Of a stretch of DNA of 64,000 bases, positions 1 through 11,900 are shown in pieces. The notes beneath the pieces were generated by a model. It was not told the DNA's origin. It worked only from the letters and a program-made list of their open reading frames with translations, and searched no databases. Source of the stretch: Ephemerocybe angulata (taxonomy: Eukaryota > Basidiomycota > Agaricomycetes > Agaricales > Psathyrellaceae); assembly GCA_013368325.1 (NCBI GenBank), contig JAACJK010000166.1:620001-684000 (forward strand), written 5' to 3'. The position numbers were made by a program, and so were the translations under genes. Within the stretch, counting starts at the first letter, position 1; each line of letters opens with the position of its first letter.

Positions 1-226
1 TATGTATCCTTCAACACCCGGAATGCCCTCTAGCTTACGTTTCGCATCTAGGAACCTTATGGCCCGCGTCCTTGCCCTTAAAATGACCAGTCACAAAGCC
101 AAGGCTTTCTTTAAGAAATGGCTAGACCTCGAAAAACGGATTGGAGACGAGGAAGGCGTTGACGCTGTCAAACAAAAAGCTGTCGAATGGACTCAACGAG
201 CAACTGCAGCAGCAACCGAACCCTAA
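1..226 (+). CDS. RRP5: rRNA biogenesis protein RRP5, C-terminal end (partial)
   Basis: Only the last exon is present. The open frame from about position 52 to the TAA at 224-226 encodes a helical, Lys-rich tail containing ALKMTSHKAKAFFKKW, LEKRIGDEEG and AVKQKAVEW, the pattern of the last HAT/TPR-like repeat of Rrp5/PDCD11. Rrp5 is a nucleolar S1-repeat protein needed for processing pre-rRNA into both subunits. Bases 4-51 read as a 48-bp intron (gtatcc to ctag), so the exon starts near 52 and an ATG near the window edge is not the start. The S1 repeats lie outside the window. The family call rests on about 50 residues. The gene converges on the Tea1-like gene. Confidence 0.72.
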   Translation, partial: MYPSTPGMPSSLRFASRNLMARVLALKMTSHKAKAFFKKWLDLEKRIGDEEGVDAVKQKAVEWTQRATAAATEP

Positions 227-932
227 TTGTTGGATGGATCTATCTGCTGATTTTTATCGTGTACATACTTGACTGAAATACCACCGCACTGAGAATGATA
301 CGTGCAAGAAACGCTTGAGTCGCAAAGGGCGGCGAAAAGAAGCGGGTTGCTTGGGAACGGTTGGCCAACGGTACAGCGTCGAGCAGAATTCTGACGGGTC
401 CTTCCCTTACCAGAGGGTTGCTCTCCCGTGCGTTACCAGTTGTGCTCTGGGCACTATCGTGGCCTGCTCATCGGATACACCTAAGTAAACTTGGGGGATA
501 TAATATACTAGATTTAAATACCACAAACGTCGCGAATCGTTACAAACAGTATGATTTTGTCATGATCGATCAGTCGCACACAAGTTGGTAGCTAGAGGCT
601 GGAGGAAGAAAATAGGGAAAGGAAGTAACGACATGAAAAGGGGTCGGAGACTACCAAGATTCAACTCGGGGCAAAGCATATAAGCGATTCAGCAGGTGTA
701 TGTAATGTATTATACTGGAGAGAGTTCAAAAGAGTGTGAGTGGTTGTATGTGGGAGACAGAGAGAACAGAGGCGCATTGGTACAGACAAGAGAGACCAAG
801 AGAAAAGGGGAATAAAGAGGGAGAAGTCGAAAAGGGTATATACAAAAATATAAGTGCGTAGATCTACGACGAAGGGTGATGAAGAGAGGAAACGAATGAA
901 TGAAGGAGCAACAAGAAAGAAAGACGAAGATG
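227..932. other. Intergenic region between convergent genes
   Basis: This stretch lies between the ends of RRP5 (+) and the Tea1-like gene (-). It holds only short unsupported frames. From about 590 to 960 the plus strand is purine-rich (pyrimidine-rich in the sense of the Tea1-like transcript), as expected for 3' flanking sequence. I see no RNA gene or repeat. Confidence 0.6.
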
Positions 933-3900
933 TTACGATCGAGGACGCTCAGCACCCGTGTTCGATGAAGGATCATAGCTACTCAGCCGCCGACTACCCA
1001 TGGAATTGGCCAGCTGTCGTTGCCAATCATCCAGCTCGTTGGAAAGATGCTCGAACGCTAACGCATTCTCAGAACTCGAGGTACTGATACGTCGTCCTGA
1101 GACACCAGATATCGGTCTGCGGCCGAATGAGGACTGATCCACCTCGAGGAGCAACCCAATCTTATGTGACAGCTGCTCGTTTTCGCGACGCAAAGTGGTG
1201 TTTTCGCTGCTCAGCTTCTCGAGCAAAGTCTCGTCGTGCCCGCCGCGTGCGATGACCAACGAAGCTTGCAAGCGCTCGACATCCTGCTGGAGCTCCTCGA
1301 TTTGGATAAGGCGATCATGAGACTCGCGCTGAGAGGAGACGAGGCTTTCGCGAAGAGACGTGAGGTCCTTCTCCAGGCTGTCGAGCCGTGACCGAAGGTC
1401 CTTGTTCTCAGCCTGCACCCGCTGAGCATTTCGCTGAGTATCAACCAGCTGAGCGCGAAGTCCTTCCTCTTCAGCCGATGGCGTCGTGCGGCCATTAGCA
1501 CCTCGGTTAGACATTGATGACGACTTGCCACCGGTCCGCGCATCCAGCTCAGACTGCAATTGCTGGTTGGTGTTCTTCTGCTTCGTCAGCTCATCCCGCA
1601 TCTTGCGCATCATCTTTTCAGTGCCCCTACAACGATGATAAGTCTCGATAACCTTCCGCGATAAGCATACGGACAACTCACTTGACATAATGCACGGCGA
1701 TCTGATAATCCTCTTCCATCTGGTGAAGACGCTCCTTGTACGTCTTCTCCGACTCTTCCAACTTGCGTTCAGCATCGGCGGCCCTTCCACTCGCGTCTGC
1801 ATCACCATTGCTCCCCGGGCTCTGCGTCGACCGAACTCGGTTGAGCTGAATCGAAAGCTCGCTAACCTGCGCCTCCGCATCGCGCTGCTTCTTCGCCACC
1901 TGCGCGAGCTCCCGCTCAGCAACCTCATACTGTCGTGTCCGCTCCGCAAGCTTCGTCTCAAGGTGATGCAGAACCTCCGGGGAGGCAGCTCCGTTTGCTC
2001 TTGATGATGGCCTTGCGTCGTCATCGTCCACGCTGATACCGTTATCCGCAAGGTAGCGGCGCAGCACAGACAGCTTCATGTTGGCGTCCGATAGCACCTT
2101 CACCTTCTCCTGCAGCGTCCCCTCCTTCTCCAGAACATCCTTGCGCAAACGTCCAGCGTCCCCGAGGGCTTTCGTCAACTGGGCGCGCAAGTTCACCAAT
2201 TGTCCCCTCAGCTGCGACTGCTCGAGCTCGGCATCATGATTGCGCTTCCTCTCCTCATTCAACCTCTCCTGCACTTCTGACGTCTTCTTTGCCTCATCTC
2301 TCAACATCATCCTCAATTGCTGCGCCTCCGCCTCCACCGCCTGGATCTTCTCCGAGTGGCCCCTCGCCAGCCTATCCTCATCCGCCTTCATATCCCTATG
2401 CGCATCCAACAGTTTACCCAAACCACCTGTCGTCAATGCCCTCAACGAATCTGCCTCCTCCCTCGACTTGGCCCACGCGTTCTCCACATCCGTCAACCTC
2501 TCCCTCGCGGTCTGCGCCTCTACACTCCTATTCTCCACCTCACTCCTCATCTCAGCCATATCAGCCTCGAGGCTATGAAGCCTCTCTTGACTCTTCTGGT
2601 ACTGCCTTTCCAGCTCGTCCGCACGGCTGTTCGCAGCTTCCAAGCTCGCCCTCGCCTGTTCCAGCGCCCTCACATGCTGTTCCTTCGACGACAGGAGTTC
2701 ATCCACCTGCGACCTCATACCATTCTCATCCGCCTCCCTCTGCTCCAACAGCGAGCTCTGCTGCACGAGCCTATCGCTTGTTTCCCGCAACTTGCTCTCG
2801 CTCTCCTCATACCGGTCCAAGAGATCGTTGTAGAGCTGTGCCGTCCGGTTATACGCTTCATCCGCCTTGTCACACCGCTTGATGGCTTCTTGCGCACGGG
2901 CCTCCGATTGCTCGTATAGCATCGTGTGCAGCGCGAGCGAGTCGCTGATTTCCGTCAGTTTCCGGTCTTGGGCCCACCGCTCGTTCATCAAGGACGACAG
3001 ATGTCGCTCCAGGTCGCCGATCCTATCGCGGTCAATCTTGTGCACCTCAGCGTCGTCGTTGGCTTCAATAGCAGCAAGTGTGGCCCTATAGAACGCCGTT
3101 TCTTGGGCCGCACTTGACTTGGCGCGGTCAGCTTCTGCGAGTCGCTCAGATACTGTCTTGGCTTGTTCAGCCATGGCGTTCTAAGAGAGGGTTGTTAGTC
3201 GCATCCCCAAATAGGTTTAGAGATAGACGTACCTGCATCTGCGCCCTGAACTGTTTAAACCTCAAAGCCAACTCGGCATACTTGGACTCTCCTTGCTCGT
3301 CGATTCCACCGCCCTGCAGAATTCCCGAGCTGAACCCACTGTCAATGCTACCAGTCGGGCTCCCACTCCCATCCCTCTCGCTTGAGGGAACGACAAACCC
3401 GGCCTTAGTTGCCCTTCCAAGGGCCTCTTTCATCCACGTCATCTGCCTCTTCAAGCTGTCCATCTCGATTTCCTTGGCTTTGAGATCGCGGACGAGGTCC
3501 AGAGCAACGTTGCCCACACTACCTGCAGCACCGTGACCTCTTGACCCAGGGCGAGCGTAGCCGTTGACAGCACCACCAGCCGATGGGGGAGGCTGGTTCT
3601 GCAGGGCGATTTGTTGTTGGGCATAGTATCCTTCAGGCGGGTTGGCTGGCTTGTTCGAGCGGAGATCGACAGAAGGGGACGCTCGGCCAGTCATAGGCGA
3701 GGCCCGCCCAGTCATCGGAGACGACCTTCCAGTCGCTGACGCTGCACCAACAGCAGGAGATGAGCGCCCGGTCGCACCATTTACGCCGCCCATAATGCTC
3801 TGTTGCTGTTGCTGCTGCTGTTGATACTGCTCAGGGGAGGTCGCCCGGCTGGCTGGGCTCTTGGCTCGAGTAAACTGCTGCTGTTGTTGTTGCTGCAGAG

Positions 3901-6058
3901 CCTGCTCAGGCGACACTACACGATCTCTTGACGAGTGATATGACTCGCTCGTCGCAGCATCGTAGCTGTCCTCATTGACAACGTCGCCGTCGTCGTCTCT
4001 TCTTGGCCGGACAGGCGCTTTGCCTTTGCCGTTCGTTATCGCGTCGTATCCTCCGGGTGGAGAGGAGGAAGGTGGCGGCGTACCTGCTTGAAGCTGGGCT
4101 GGGATGCCGTTGGGCTTCATGAGCGTAGCTCTCGCACCTGGTCCAGAGGGCGATACCGCCCTCCGGGGATCCTCCTCCATAGCAGGAGACATTGCCCGGC
4201 CATTGGCAATGCCGTTCAACTGCTGCTGCAACACAGGGCCAGGCGCATTTTGCGAAGTGAGGGAAGGCTTGCGGGCGGAATTTTGGCTGCCAGGAGGAAC
4301 ACTGGCGGGGGGTGGCGGGCCACGGGCAGGGTCGGGGTAGCGGATGTGTCCTAATCAACAGTCAAGAGGTAAGAAGCTGATTGACGGACAGGAAGTAAAT
4401 GATGGGACTGACTGGTGTCGAGGCAATGGAAGCTATTAATTTCGTCGCCCTTGACGGGCGCAAACGACTCTCCTCCCAAAACCCAGACCTTGGTGCCCTG
4501 GGCCGCCATTCTGTGGCCCGAGCGCCCACTCGGCGATGGACCCATATTTTGGAACATGTACCAGCGTTGATCTGCCGCCTTGTTAGTCATACGCATCACA
4601 TCATTTAGGCGCGGAGATAGCGTACTTGAGATTTTGAACGCTGCCAGGTCGCTCAAGTCCTTCCCATCGACCCCTCTTCCTCCAAAGATGTAAATCACAT
4701 CATCCACCAGGGCTGCTGCGTGGCCTTCCCGAGGCGAAGGAATGAATCCGATGCACTGAAGCTCGGTCCATTTCCGTGTCTTGAGATCGAACGACCAGGT
4801 GTCGTTATAGTGGTACGAGCCATCGGTGCCGCCAAAGCTGCCTGGTGTCAGTGCTCAATTCGACTGGTGTCGACCGAAGACACTCACATGATAATTCGAT
4901 CTTCGAAGGTAATAACTGCATGTCCCGTTCGCTGCGCTGGCTTTTCTGGCGTCGAAGGCTCATACAGCTCCCAAGCGGCTCGCGTCCGCACTGGGGGGTA
5001 CTCATTAGACAATTGCGGGGTACAATAGAAAGATGCACTTACGCGAGTTGAGGTCGAAAGCCCACAAATCGTTGAAGAACTCGCCATCAATCTGGCCACC
5101 GAATACAAAGAATTTTGAGCCAACCATTGTGACAGCATGCCCATATCGTCCTACAGGCCCTGGCCCTGTTGTTGACACCCGTGTCCATTCCCGAAGGGCT
5201 GTTGGGAGGTTAACTTTAGGCTGACTGAGAAGATAGGGTACGAACTGATGTTCAAGAGGTAGAGAGCATCATCGAGCGTTTCAAGGCCTTTCCGCGCCAC
5301 CTGGCTGCCCTCCATTTTTGTATCGCCTCCCCATACAATTAGAACCTGGCTCACTAGGGCACAGGCATGCCCCACCCGGGGACTAGGGGGCTCGCCAGCC
5401 GTCTGCATTAAGGTAGCGCTGTTGTCTCTTGTCTGGATAAGGTACAGGTCGTTCCTGGGAGCTTCGCGGACCAGCCCTCCGAATAGATAGAGGTCGCCCC
5501 CCGGTGTGGGGTTGGCGGGGAGAGCATGACCATAGCGTGGGAATGGTGAGGGCGACGGTGAGGTTGGGGGGACGACGCCGGGCTTGTTGAGAACGCTTGG
5601 GGGTAGGAGGGTGAGGCGCCTGATAGACCAGGGGTAGCCAGGTCGCTCGCGGGGCTGGGCAGGTGCAGTCGGCTGTGATGCGGCGTTTTGGGGGGGCCCT
5701 GTCGGCGGTTGACCTTGCTGGGGGCTAACTGTGCGCTGTGACTGGGGGAACTGCTGCTGCTGGACCGAGGGGCGCTGCTGGTGAGAGTAGGCTGCAGACA
5801 TACTGGTTCGGGGTTACGGTTGAGAAGCAAGATGCATGATGACAAGGCAGCTCACCCGTCTCCGGCTGTATCTGACGTTACGCTGCCCTTGCTGGCAACC
5901 GCGTCCCCAAGGCTCTGTGGCGGAATACCCGACTTTGGTGCCGACAGCTGGGCGAGGGCCTGGCTGGGCGTCTGGGCCACGGTGACCTGGGAGGGCTGCT
6001 GGGGCTGGGGGGCCTGCTGTTGCTGCTGTTGGTGTTTCTTCCTGGAGAAGAAGGACAT
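933..6058 (-). CDS. Tea1-like kelch-repeat and coiled-coil cell polarity protein
   Basis: A large gene of about nine exons, read from ATG at 6058 ([15 protein letters not shown]) to the stop at 933, giving roughly 1,550 residues. The first 90 residues are Gln/Pro-rich. Then come about six kelch repeats ([51 protein letters not shown]; exons 5802-5254, about 5203-5045, then to about 4416). A low-complexity region follows with CAG-coded Gln runs and [13 protein letters not shown] repeats. The C-terminal half (exons about 3180-1680 and about 1625-933) is continuous coiled coil. Fission yeast Tea1 has this order and marks cell ends at microtubule tips, so a polarity role is inferred. First intron: 5803-5855. 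The gene is divergent from the lipase gene. Other kelch/coiled-coil proteins remain possible. Confidence 0.85.
3792..3898 (-). repeat. CAG/CTG triplet tracts encoding polyglutamine
   Basis: Two CTG-rich tracts on the plus strand, around 3792-3821 and 3870-3898, encode runs of about six to eight Gln in the Tea1-like protein. A third lies at 6016-6033 in its first exon. Each is interrupted by TTG/CAA-type codons, which usually limits triplet slippage. Confidence 0.8.
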
Positions 6059-6613
6059 CCTCCTAGGGCCTGTGGTGGTGGTGCTCTCGGTGCTGCGGGA
6101 CTTGCGTGACGAGGCGAAGAACGGAATCGTGGACGACGAGGTGGTGGACTTTGACAGGAATTGCGCGCATGCACTCTCTCACAACAACATTTGCCTTTAT
6201 TTGTACGCTATTTTACAAGTTGCCCCAGCAACGATATATCATCCATTCCAGGTTATCATATTCGAGTCGTCGCCCGCCTCGACGTCGCTGTGGTCGCGCT
6301 TGCGATGCGCGAGCACCCGTTCGCGGCTCGGGAACAGGCGATTGCACGCCCCCAGCGCGCATATAAAGATCGGCGTCCTGCATAATTATGAGACCCAGCT
6401 CAACAATTAGCATAGTACATACTGTTCCGGCGAAGTGACCTTGCCCAGCTTTGCGGCGGCCTCGAGGGCTTCAGTATTACAGACCGCTGGACACCGTCAG
6501 TGAGAGCGAGAGCGGCGAGCAAGGAACGCACCGTCCTGGACTGCAGGCCCTGAAGGCAGGACAGAAGGAAGGCGCATTGATGTGTGATGCGTGACTGTGA
6601 CGTCAGGTCGAAA
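6059..6613. promoter_or_regulatory. Divergent promoter region, Tea1-like (-) and lipase (+)
   Basis: These 555 bp separate two divergent start codons and should hold both promoters and 5' leaders. A TATAAA element at 6362-6367 is correctly oriented for the lipase, about 250 bp before its ATG. Long frames on both strands here show no family resemblance and continue into the antisense of the lipase exon, so I treat them as chance. Confidence 0.5.
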
Positions 6614-8532
6614 ATGGCTTGTTCGCGGCCATCCCTCACTGACCGCCTCGATGCCCTCCTCACCGACATGCCCCCTGCCGTACGTCGTCCAGTTCTGCGC
6701 TGGCTCTCCCCGACACCGTCCACAACGTCGAGCCCGCCGTCCCCAGCCCTCCACTCGCTGTCCGAAGCCATGACCGAGCCGCTCCGTCCGCCCCCAGCCC
6801 GCTTGGGGCCTCTGCACCTCCGCCATACCCAGCGTCGTCCACCGCCATTCCTCGACAATCTCACCCGCTCGACCCTCCCGACCTCCTCGTTATCTCCACC
6901 ACTACCGGTGACTCCACCGACATCTTCCCATGTATCCTCTCCCGACGTCAGGCGGCCTCCGCCCATCGTGCTCAACCAGTCGTCCCTGACCCAAACCTCC
7001 CTCGACTCGCTGCGGTCCGTCCATAGGCGGACGAGTGTGCGCACAGCAACACGCTCAATCTCGTCCAACTCCTCCCAAAGCTCACCACTGAGCGTAGAAG
7101 AGTCGACATCCTCAACAGCATGGTCCTGGTGGTTCAACTCGGAATCGAACAACGACGCCCTCCTCTCCGACGAGGACAAGCCAGCAAATCCTGCTCAGAA
7201 ACAAGAGCACATTGACCGCAAATGTACGCGCCCCACACTCTTCTAACACACTCACAGTCCCTTACACATACGCCGCCCCACAGACAAGTCGACGAAGAAT
7301 CCTATCGTCTTCTGCCATGGACTCCTCGGATTCGACACAGTATCCATCGGACCCTCCATCGCTCCTCTGGAAGTCACCCACTGGCGCGGAATCAAGGAAG
7401 TCCTCGAGCAAAACGGAAACGAAGTCCTCATCACCCGCGTGCCCGCTACAAGCAGCCCCGTCGACCGCGCCAAGGTGCTCGAGAAGACCATATCCGAGGT
7501 CTACCCGGGACGGAAGGTGCACCTCATTGGTCACAGCATGGTATGTCTGCTTTCTCTCTTGGTAAAAACCAATACTAACATGGAATACAGGGCGGCCTCG
7601 ACTGCAGATATCTTACAACGCACCTCACCCAGCGCACCTTCACCGTCCTCTCCGTAACCACCATCGCCACCCCGCACCGCGGGTCCTACTTCGCCGACCA
7701 CTTCCTGCACGCCATCGTCGGCAAGTCGCGTCTGCCCCAACTCCTCTCCATGCTCGACCTGCTCCCAAACGGCGGCGGGTCCGGAGAAGCCTTCCAATGC
7801 CTCACCCTCGAAAGCATGAAAAAGTTCAACGAGGACACACCCAACGTCGAGGGTGTCAAGTACTTCAGTTGGGGCGCGACGTACGACCCGGGGCTTATTG
7901 ATACCTGGAAGTATCCACACAGTGTGATCTTGGAGAAAGAAGGCCCGAACGACGGGCTGGTGAGCGTAGAGAGTGCAAAGTGGGGCACATACCTGGGCAC
8001 ACTGCAACATGTGAACCACCTCGATCTCGTCGGCTGGATCAACACGGCACGGTACAAGTGGGCTGAAATTATGGGCAAGGAGATTGAATTTAGACCGGCC
8101 ACATTCTATCTGGGTATCGCAGACATGCTGGCCAAGGAGGTGGAGGGACAGAAGGAGAACGCTGCTGATGCAGAGAGGGTAGAAGGCGCTGATATTTCAC
8201 GGCACGAGGCTGGGAATGTCCATCGGGAGGGGAGGAGGAGTCAGTCGCCCGAGCTTATACAATCGGACGAGGGCGCGGAGGGAAGCGAAACTCGTACCCC
8301 GAAGCAGGCCAGTCCTGTTGACAGTGGGACAGCAACGCCTATTCCGTATGCCCGAGACAACAAGACACCTCCCGATTCAGCACCCCAGGAAATAAAAGAC
8401 GCTCATGCCCAGGGAAAGATGCTGAACAGCCTAGACAATGTTAACAAGGAGCAGGAGGGCGAGCATCTTCGGGTCCTAGATTCGCCATCGACTCACCGGC
8501 ACCCCCACATGTCTTCCAACCCACCGTTGTAG
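6614..8532 (+). CDS. Alpha/beta-hydrolase, triacylglycerol lipase-like
   Basis: Three exons, 6614-7223, 7284-7540 and 7591-8532, join in frame to 602 residues. The N-terminal 200 residues are Ser/Pro-rich and unconserved. The hydrolase core starts at NPIVFCHGLLGFD, the oxyanion-hole H-G region. The nucleophile elbow GHSMGG is split by the second intron between Met and the first Gly. NDGLVS and HVNHLD are good candidates for the acid and the catalytic His. The last 130 residues are charged and probably disordered. It probably hydrolyses acylglycerols or similar esters inside the cell, since I see no signal peptide. For the first intron the acceptor at 7283 was chosen because the one at 7251 breaks the frame before the core. 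ATGs at 6584 and 6587 are also in frame. Confidence 0.82.
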
Positions 8533-8946
8533 CACTCGACCTTTCAGACAATCCCCTTCCTCTTTTGCATACAACTGCTGGCCATACCACAGTGCTCTCA
8601 GATATTTACCATACGCATGGGTGCTCTCGTTTCGCGAAAGAGCTGTAATACTATCAGTAACCGTCTTATGTATATACTAAACGCAACAACCACTGTCTAA
8701 CCTTACGATAACAAACGATAATATCATTGGAGTTGAAGCTATACTGTTCAGATGGAATTGTGCGGTTTCTAGCGGTGCAATAACGGGGAAAGCTGGGTGT
8801 AACATGTCAGAAATGAACAGAGTGCGCACCAAGCACGTCTAAGATACGAATTGGGATAGCGAAAGGAGAACCACAGTAGTTAGAGTAGAAGAGTACTATA
8901 GATGCTATTAAGGAATGTCCGGTAGGGATTTGGCCGAATGTGATAG
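8533..8946. other. Intergenic region between convergent genes
   Basis: The 414 bp between the lipase stop and the CHD stop hold only AT-richer 3' flanking sequence. No supported gene, RNA or repeat was seen. Confidence 0.6.
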
Positions 8947-11900
8947 TTATAGCTGCATCGACATCGCAGCTTCCGCCTTCTGCTGTGCCTTCTTTTGCTT
9001 CACGAGTATCCTCCTCAGAGTAGTCACAGCGTCTGCCTTCTTGGGGTCCGAGTCCTGTTCAAACTGCGCGATAATCGTCGACACACTGTACATAATCGTC
9101 AGCTGAAGTTCCATTCCGAAGGCAGAACAATAGAAGCGGAACTCACGTCGTAGGACCTTCCTTCACAATAGGGCAGTCTTTCAAAAAGTGTCCACCCTTA
9201 GACCCACAAACAACACACTTCGATTCGACATTGGGCGCCGTAGCAGATGCAGTCCCATTCGAAGAAGCTGTGGCAACAGACCCCTGCGTCTCCCTCGAGC
9301 TCCCAGATGCCGGCAACGAAGTCAGCGGCGAGCTCCGGCTCAGCCCCGCAGACGGCACAACCATCGCCGCCCTTTGAGTGCCGCTCCCAGAAGCAGGGGT
9401 ATTCACCACCACGCCGCCGCCGCCCGTTCTCGACGACGACGCCTGCGCATTCGCCGCCGTGGTGTAATCCCGGATGACCGTGTTCGCAATATGCTTTTCT
9501 TGGTACTTCAGCGGCTGCGTAGACGTCGGGGCCGGCATCTGCTTGCGCGACTGTTGCTTCTCCTTGTAATGCGCAGCGACGATCTCCATAGTTTCCTTCG
9601 GCTTCTTCGTCGGAGGCACGTTCGTCGTCTTCGCAATCGGGTGCAGAGGCTGGCCCTGGATAAGAGACAGCGCCCCGCGGACGTTAAGTATCTCGTCGAT
9701 AGCGCGGATAGCGGCGTTCCTCTCCTCCCACGGCTCGTCGTCGGCGTGCATGATGAGCATGAGCCTGTACTCAGCCAAGTTGTTCGAATTGTCCGTCATG
9801 AGGCATTGCTTGACACCGTGGTTGCTTCCGCACAGGCCACAGTTGAGCGTAGGCCCCGCCTGGGGCACAATTCGAACATTGACGCCGTTCGACGTCGTGG
9901 TCACGCCCGTTCCTGCGTTGCTCGCAAAGTCGGCCATTATTTCCAGCTTCGTGCGCTTCTTTCGTTTCTTCTTCTTCTCCCCCGAGTCAATGTCCATTTT
10001 GAAGTCGTCGTCCTCCGGTTCGCCTTCCGAGGACGGCCCTGAGCCTCCTTCATTCTCAGACGCCTCAGGGGACTTGTAATTCGACGCGTCAGACCCAGAC
10101 CGTCCTCGCTGCTTCCCAGTGGAAGGGGCATCAAACGACCCGCCGATCACCATCTTGGACTTGGCGACGTCTGCGGCCTTCCTCCTTGCACCCCTACCTG
10201 AAACTGCGATCTCTTCCTGGCGCTCCTTCTCTCGCTCCTCGTTGATTTTGACTAGAGTTTGCGCCCAGGAATCAACTTGGTCCTCGTCTGCGACTTCTTC
10301 GAGCTGATCCTTGTCCGCTGACCAGACCTTTGCGAAGGAGAAGGCTGCGCCCTCCTTTGGCACGTCAGACCCATCTCCCTCCTTCTCGGTCTTCTCAATG
10401 AGTTGGTCGATATCGCTTTCAGAGTCTGCAGCAAATGTAAGTGTGGGTTTTCAGAGAAGGATAGCTTTGTACTAACATTGGATGTCCTTCGAGGCTTCAT
10501 CGGAATCGAACAACGCTTGTGCGCCGTAAGTAAGGATAGACTCGACGTTCTCGCCAGGGCTGTCCTCGTCATCGTCCATCTTCTGCACGATCAGATGGTC
10601 CAAAACGAGCTTCTTCTTTCCGATTTGCATGATACGCTCTGTTCCAGCGTGTTAAAATGCATGACACAAAGATGAAAGACGAAAGCGAACCTTCCGCAGA
10701 GTCCTTGACCATCAGCTTGAAGACTAAACAGGTTTTCTTCTGGCCATAACGATATGCTCGGGCAATAGCCTGTGTTTGATTAGTCGATCGAACTGTCGCC
10801 TCGGGGCGGAGGCGAGCGTACCTGAAGATCTTGATGAGGGTTAAAGTCGGGATCGAAGATGACGACGGTATCGGCGGTCTACAAAAGATGTCAATATCCA
10901 TGTTTCAATCTCCTGATCATTGGCTTACAAAGAGGTTAATTCCGACGCCCTAGTCTTTGTGTTAGCATGGACAGCGTATACGTTGACAATGATACTCACC
11001 CCAGCACGAGTCGTCAGAAGGAATATAAAGTACTCAGAGTTCGGCTTGTTGTATTCATCCATACTCTTCTGACGGTCGGTTCCTTTCGTGTTACCATCCT
11101 ACCAAGGGTATTGAGTAATTGATTCCTTTGTAGCAATATACTTCAGAACATACCAGACGGAGGAACTTGTAGCCTTCTCCTTTTAAGAAGTCTTCAATGA
11201 CATCCAAAGCAAGGACAAACTAATCGGGAGGAGTCACTTCGAACACTTTCAGCCACAAGGGTAATTCTACATACCTGACTGAACAGCAATACTCGATGAC
11301 CGCGCTCCTTCAGCTTAGGTAACAAGGTCTTCAGGAACCGGAGCTTAGCGCTGGCGTCAATGAGTTTGTGATGCGTTTCTTGGGCGGAGAGACCACGGGG
11401 TTCGATATCCTCAGAGTGAAGGTACGGGTGTTGAAGGCACTTCCGCAGGTGCATCAAAACGTTGCTGAGCTTCCCCTTTGAGCCATTGCGCGTCGGTTGG
11501 GTCAACCCCTTGAGCAAGTCAAGATTGTGGCCTAAGGTCAACCATCAGTACGACACAGTGTGCGCAGTAAACATTCGAGACGCACTCAGAATGGATCGAT
11601 AGACTTGACGTTGCAGTGGCGCCATCGTAACTGGGATGATGACCTCGTTCTTGGGAGGGAGGTCCAGGACTTCGCTCTTGATGCGACGCAAGAAATACGG
11701 CCTGAGCCGAGAGTGAAGCTGCTTGATCATGTCTTCGTTAAGATTCTCTTGCGTGTGCTCTCGCTCCAAGCCCTCCAAGTCATTCCACTCCTTCGGGTCG
11801 AGGAAGTTCATCAAATTGAATAATTCTCGCATGTTGTTGTTCAACGGAGTCTAGTCAAAGTTAGTCCCTTTGCTCGCAGAGACTATGGGTAAGGGCTCAC

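Noticed and set aside
361..591. Plus-strand 76-residue frame after RRP5.
   Set aside because: It begins at TTG, lies in 3' flanking sequence and resembles no protein family.
6400..7179. Minus-strand 259-residue frame antisense to the lipase first exon.
   Set aside because: Repetitive Arg/Gly/Val composition is typical of the antisense of Ser/Pro-rich coding sequence; no family resemblance.
7224..7251. Shorter alternative first intron of the lipase gene ending at the acceptor at 7251.
   Set aside because: It puts NPIVFCHGLLGFD out of frame. The acceptor at 7283 restores it and gives a normal 60-bp intron.
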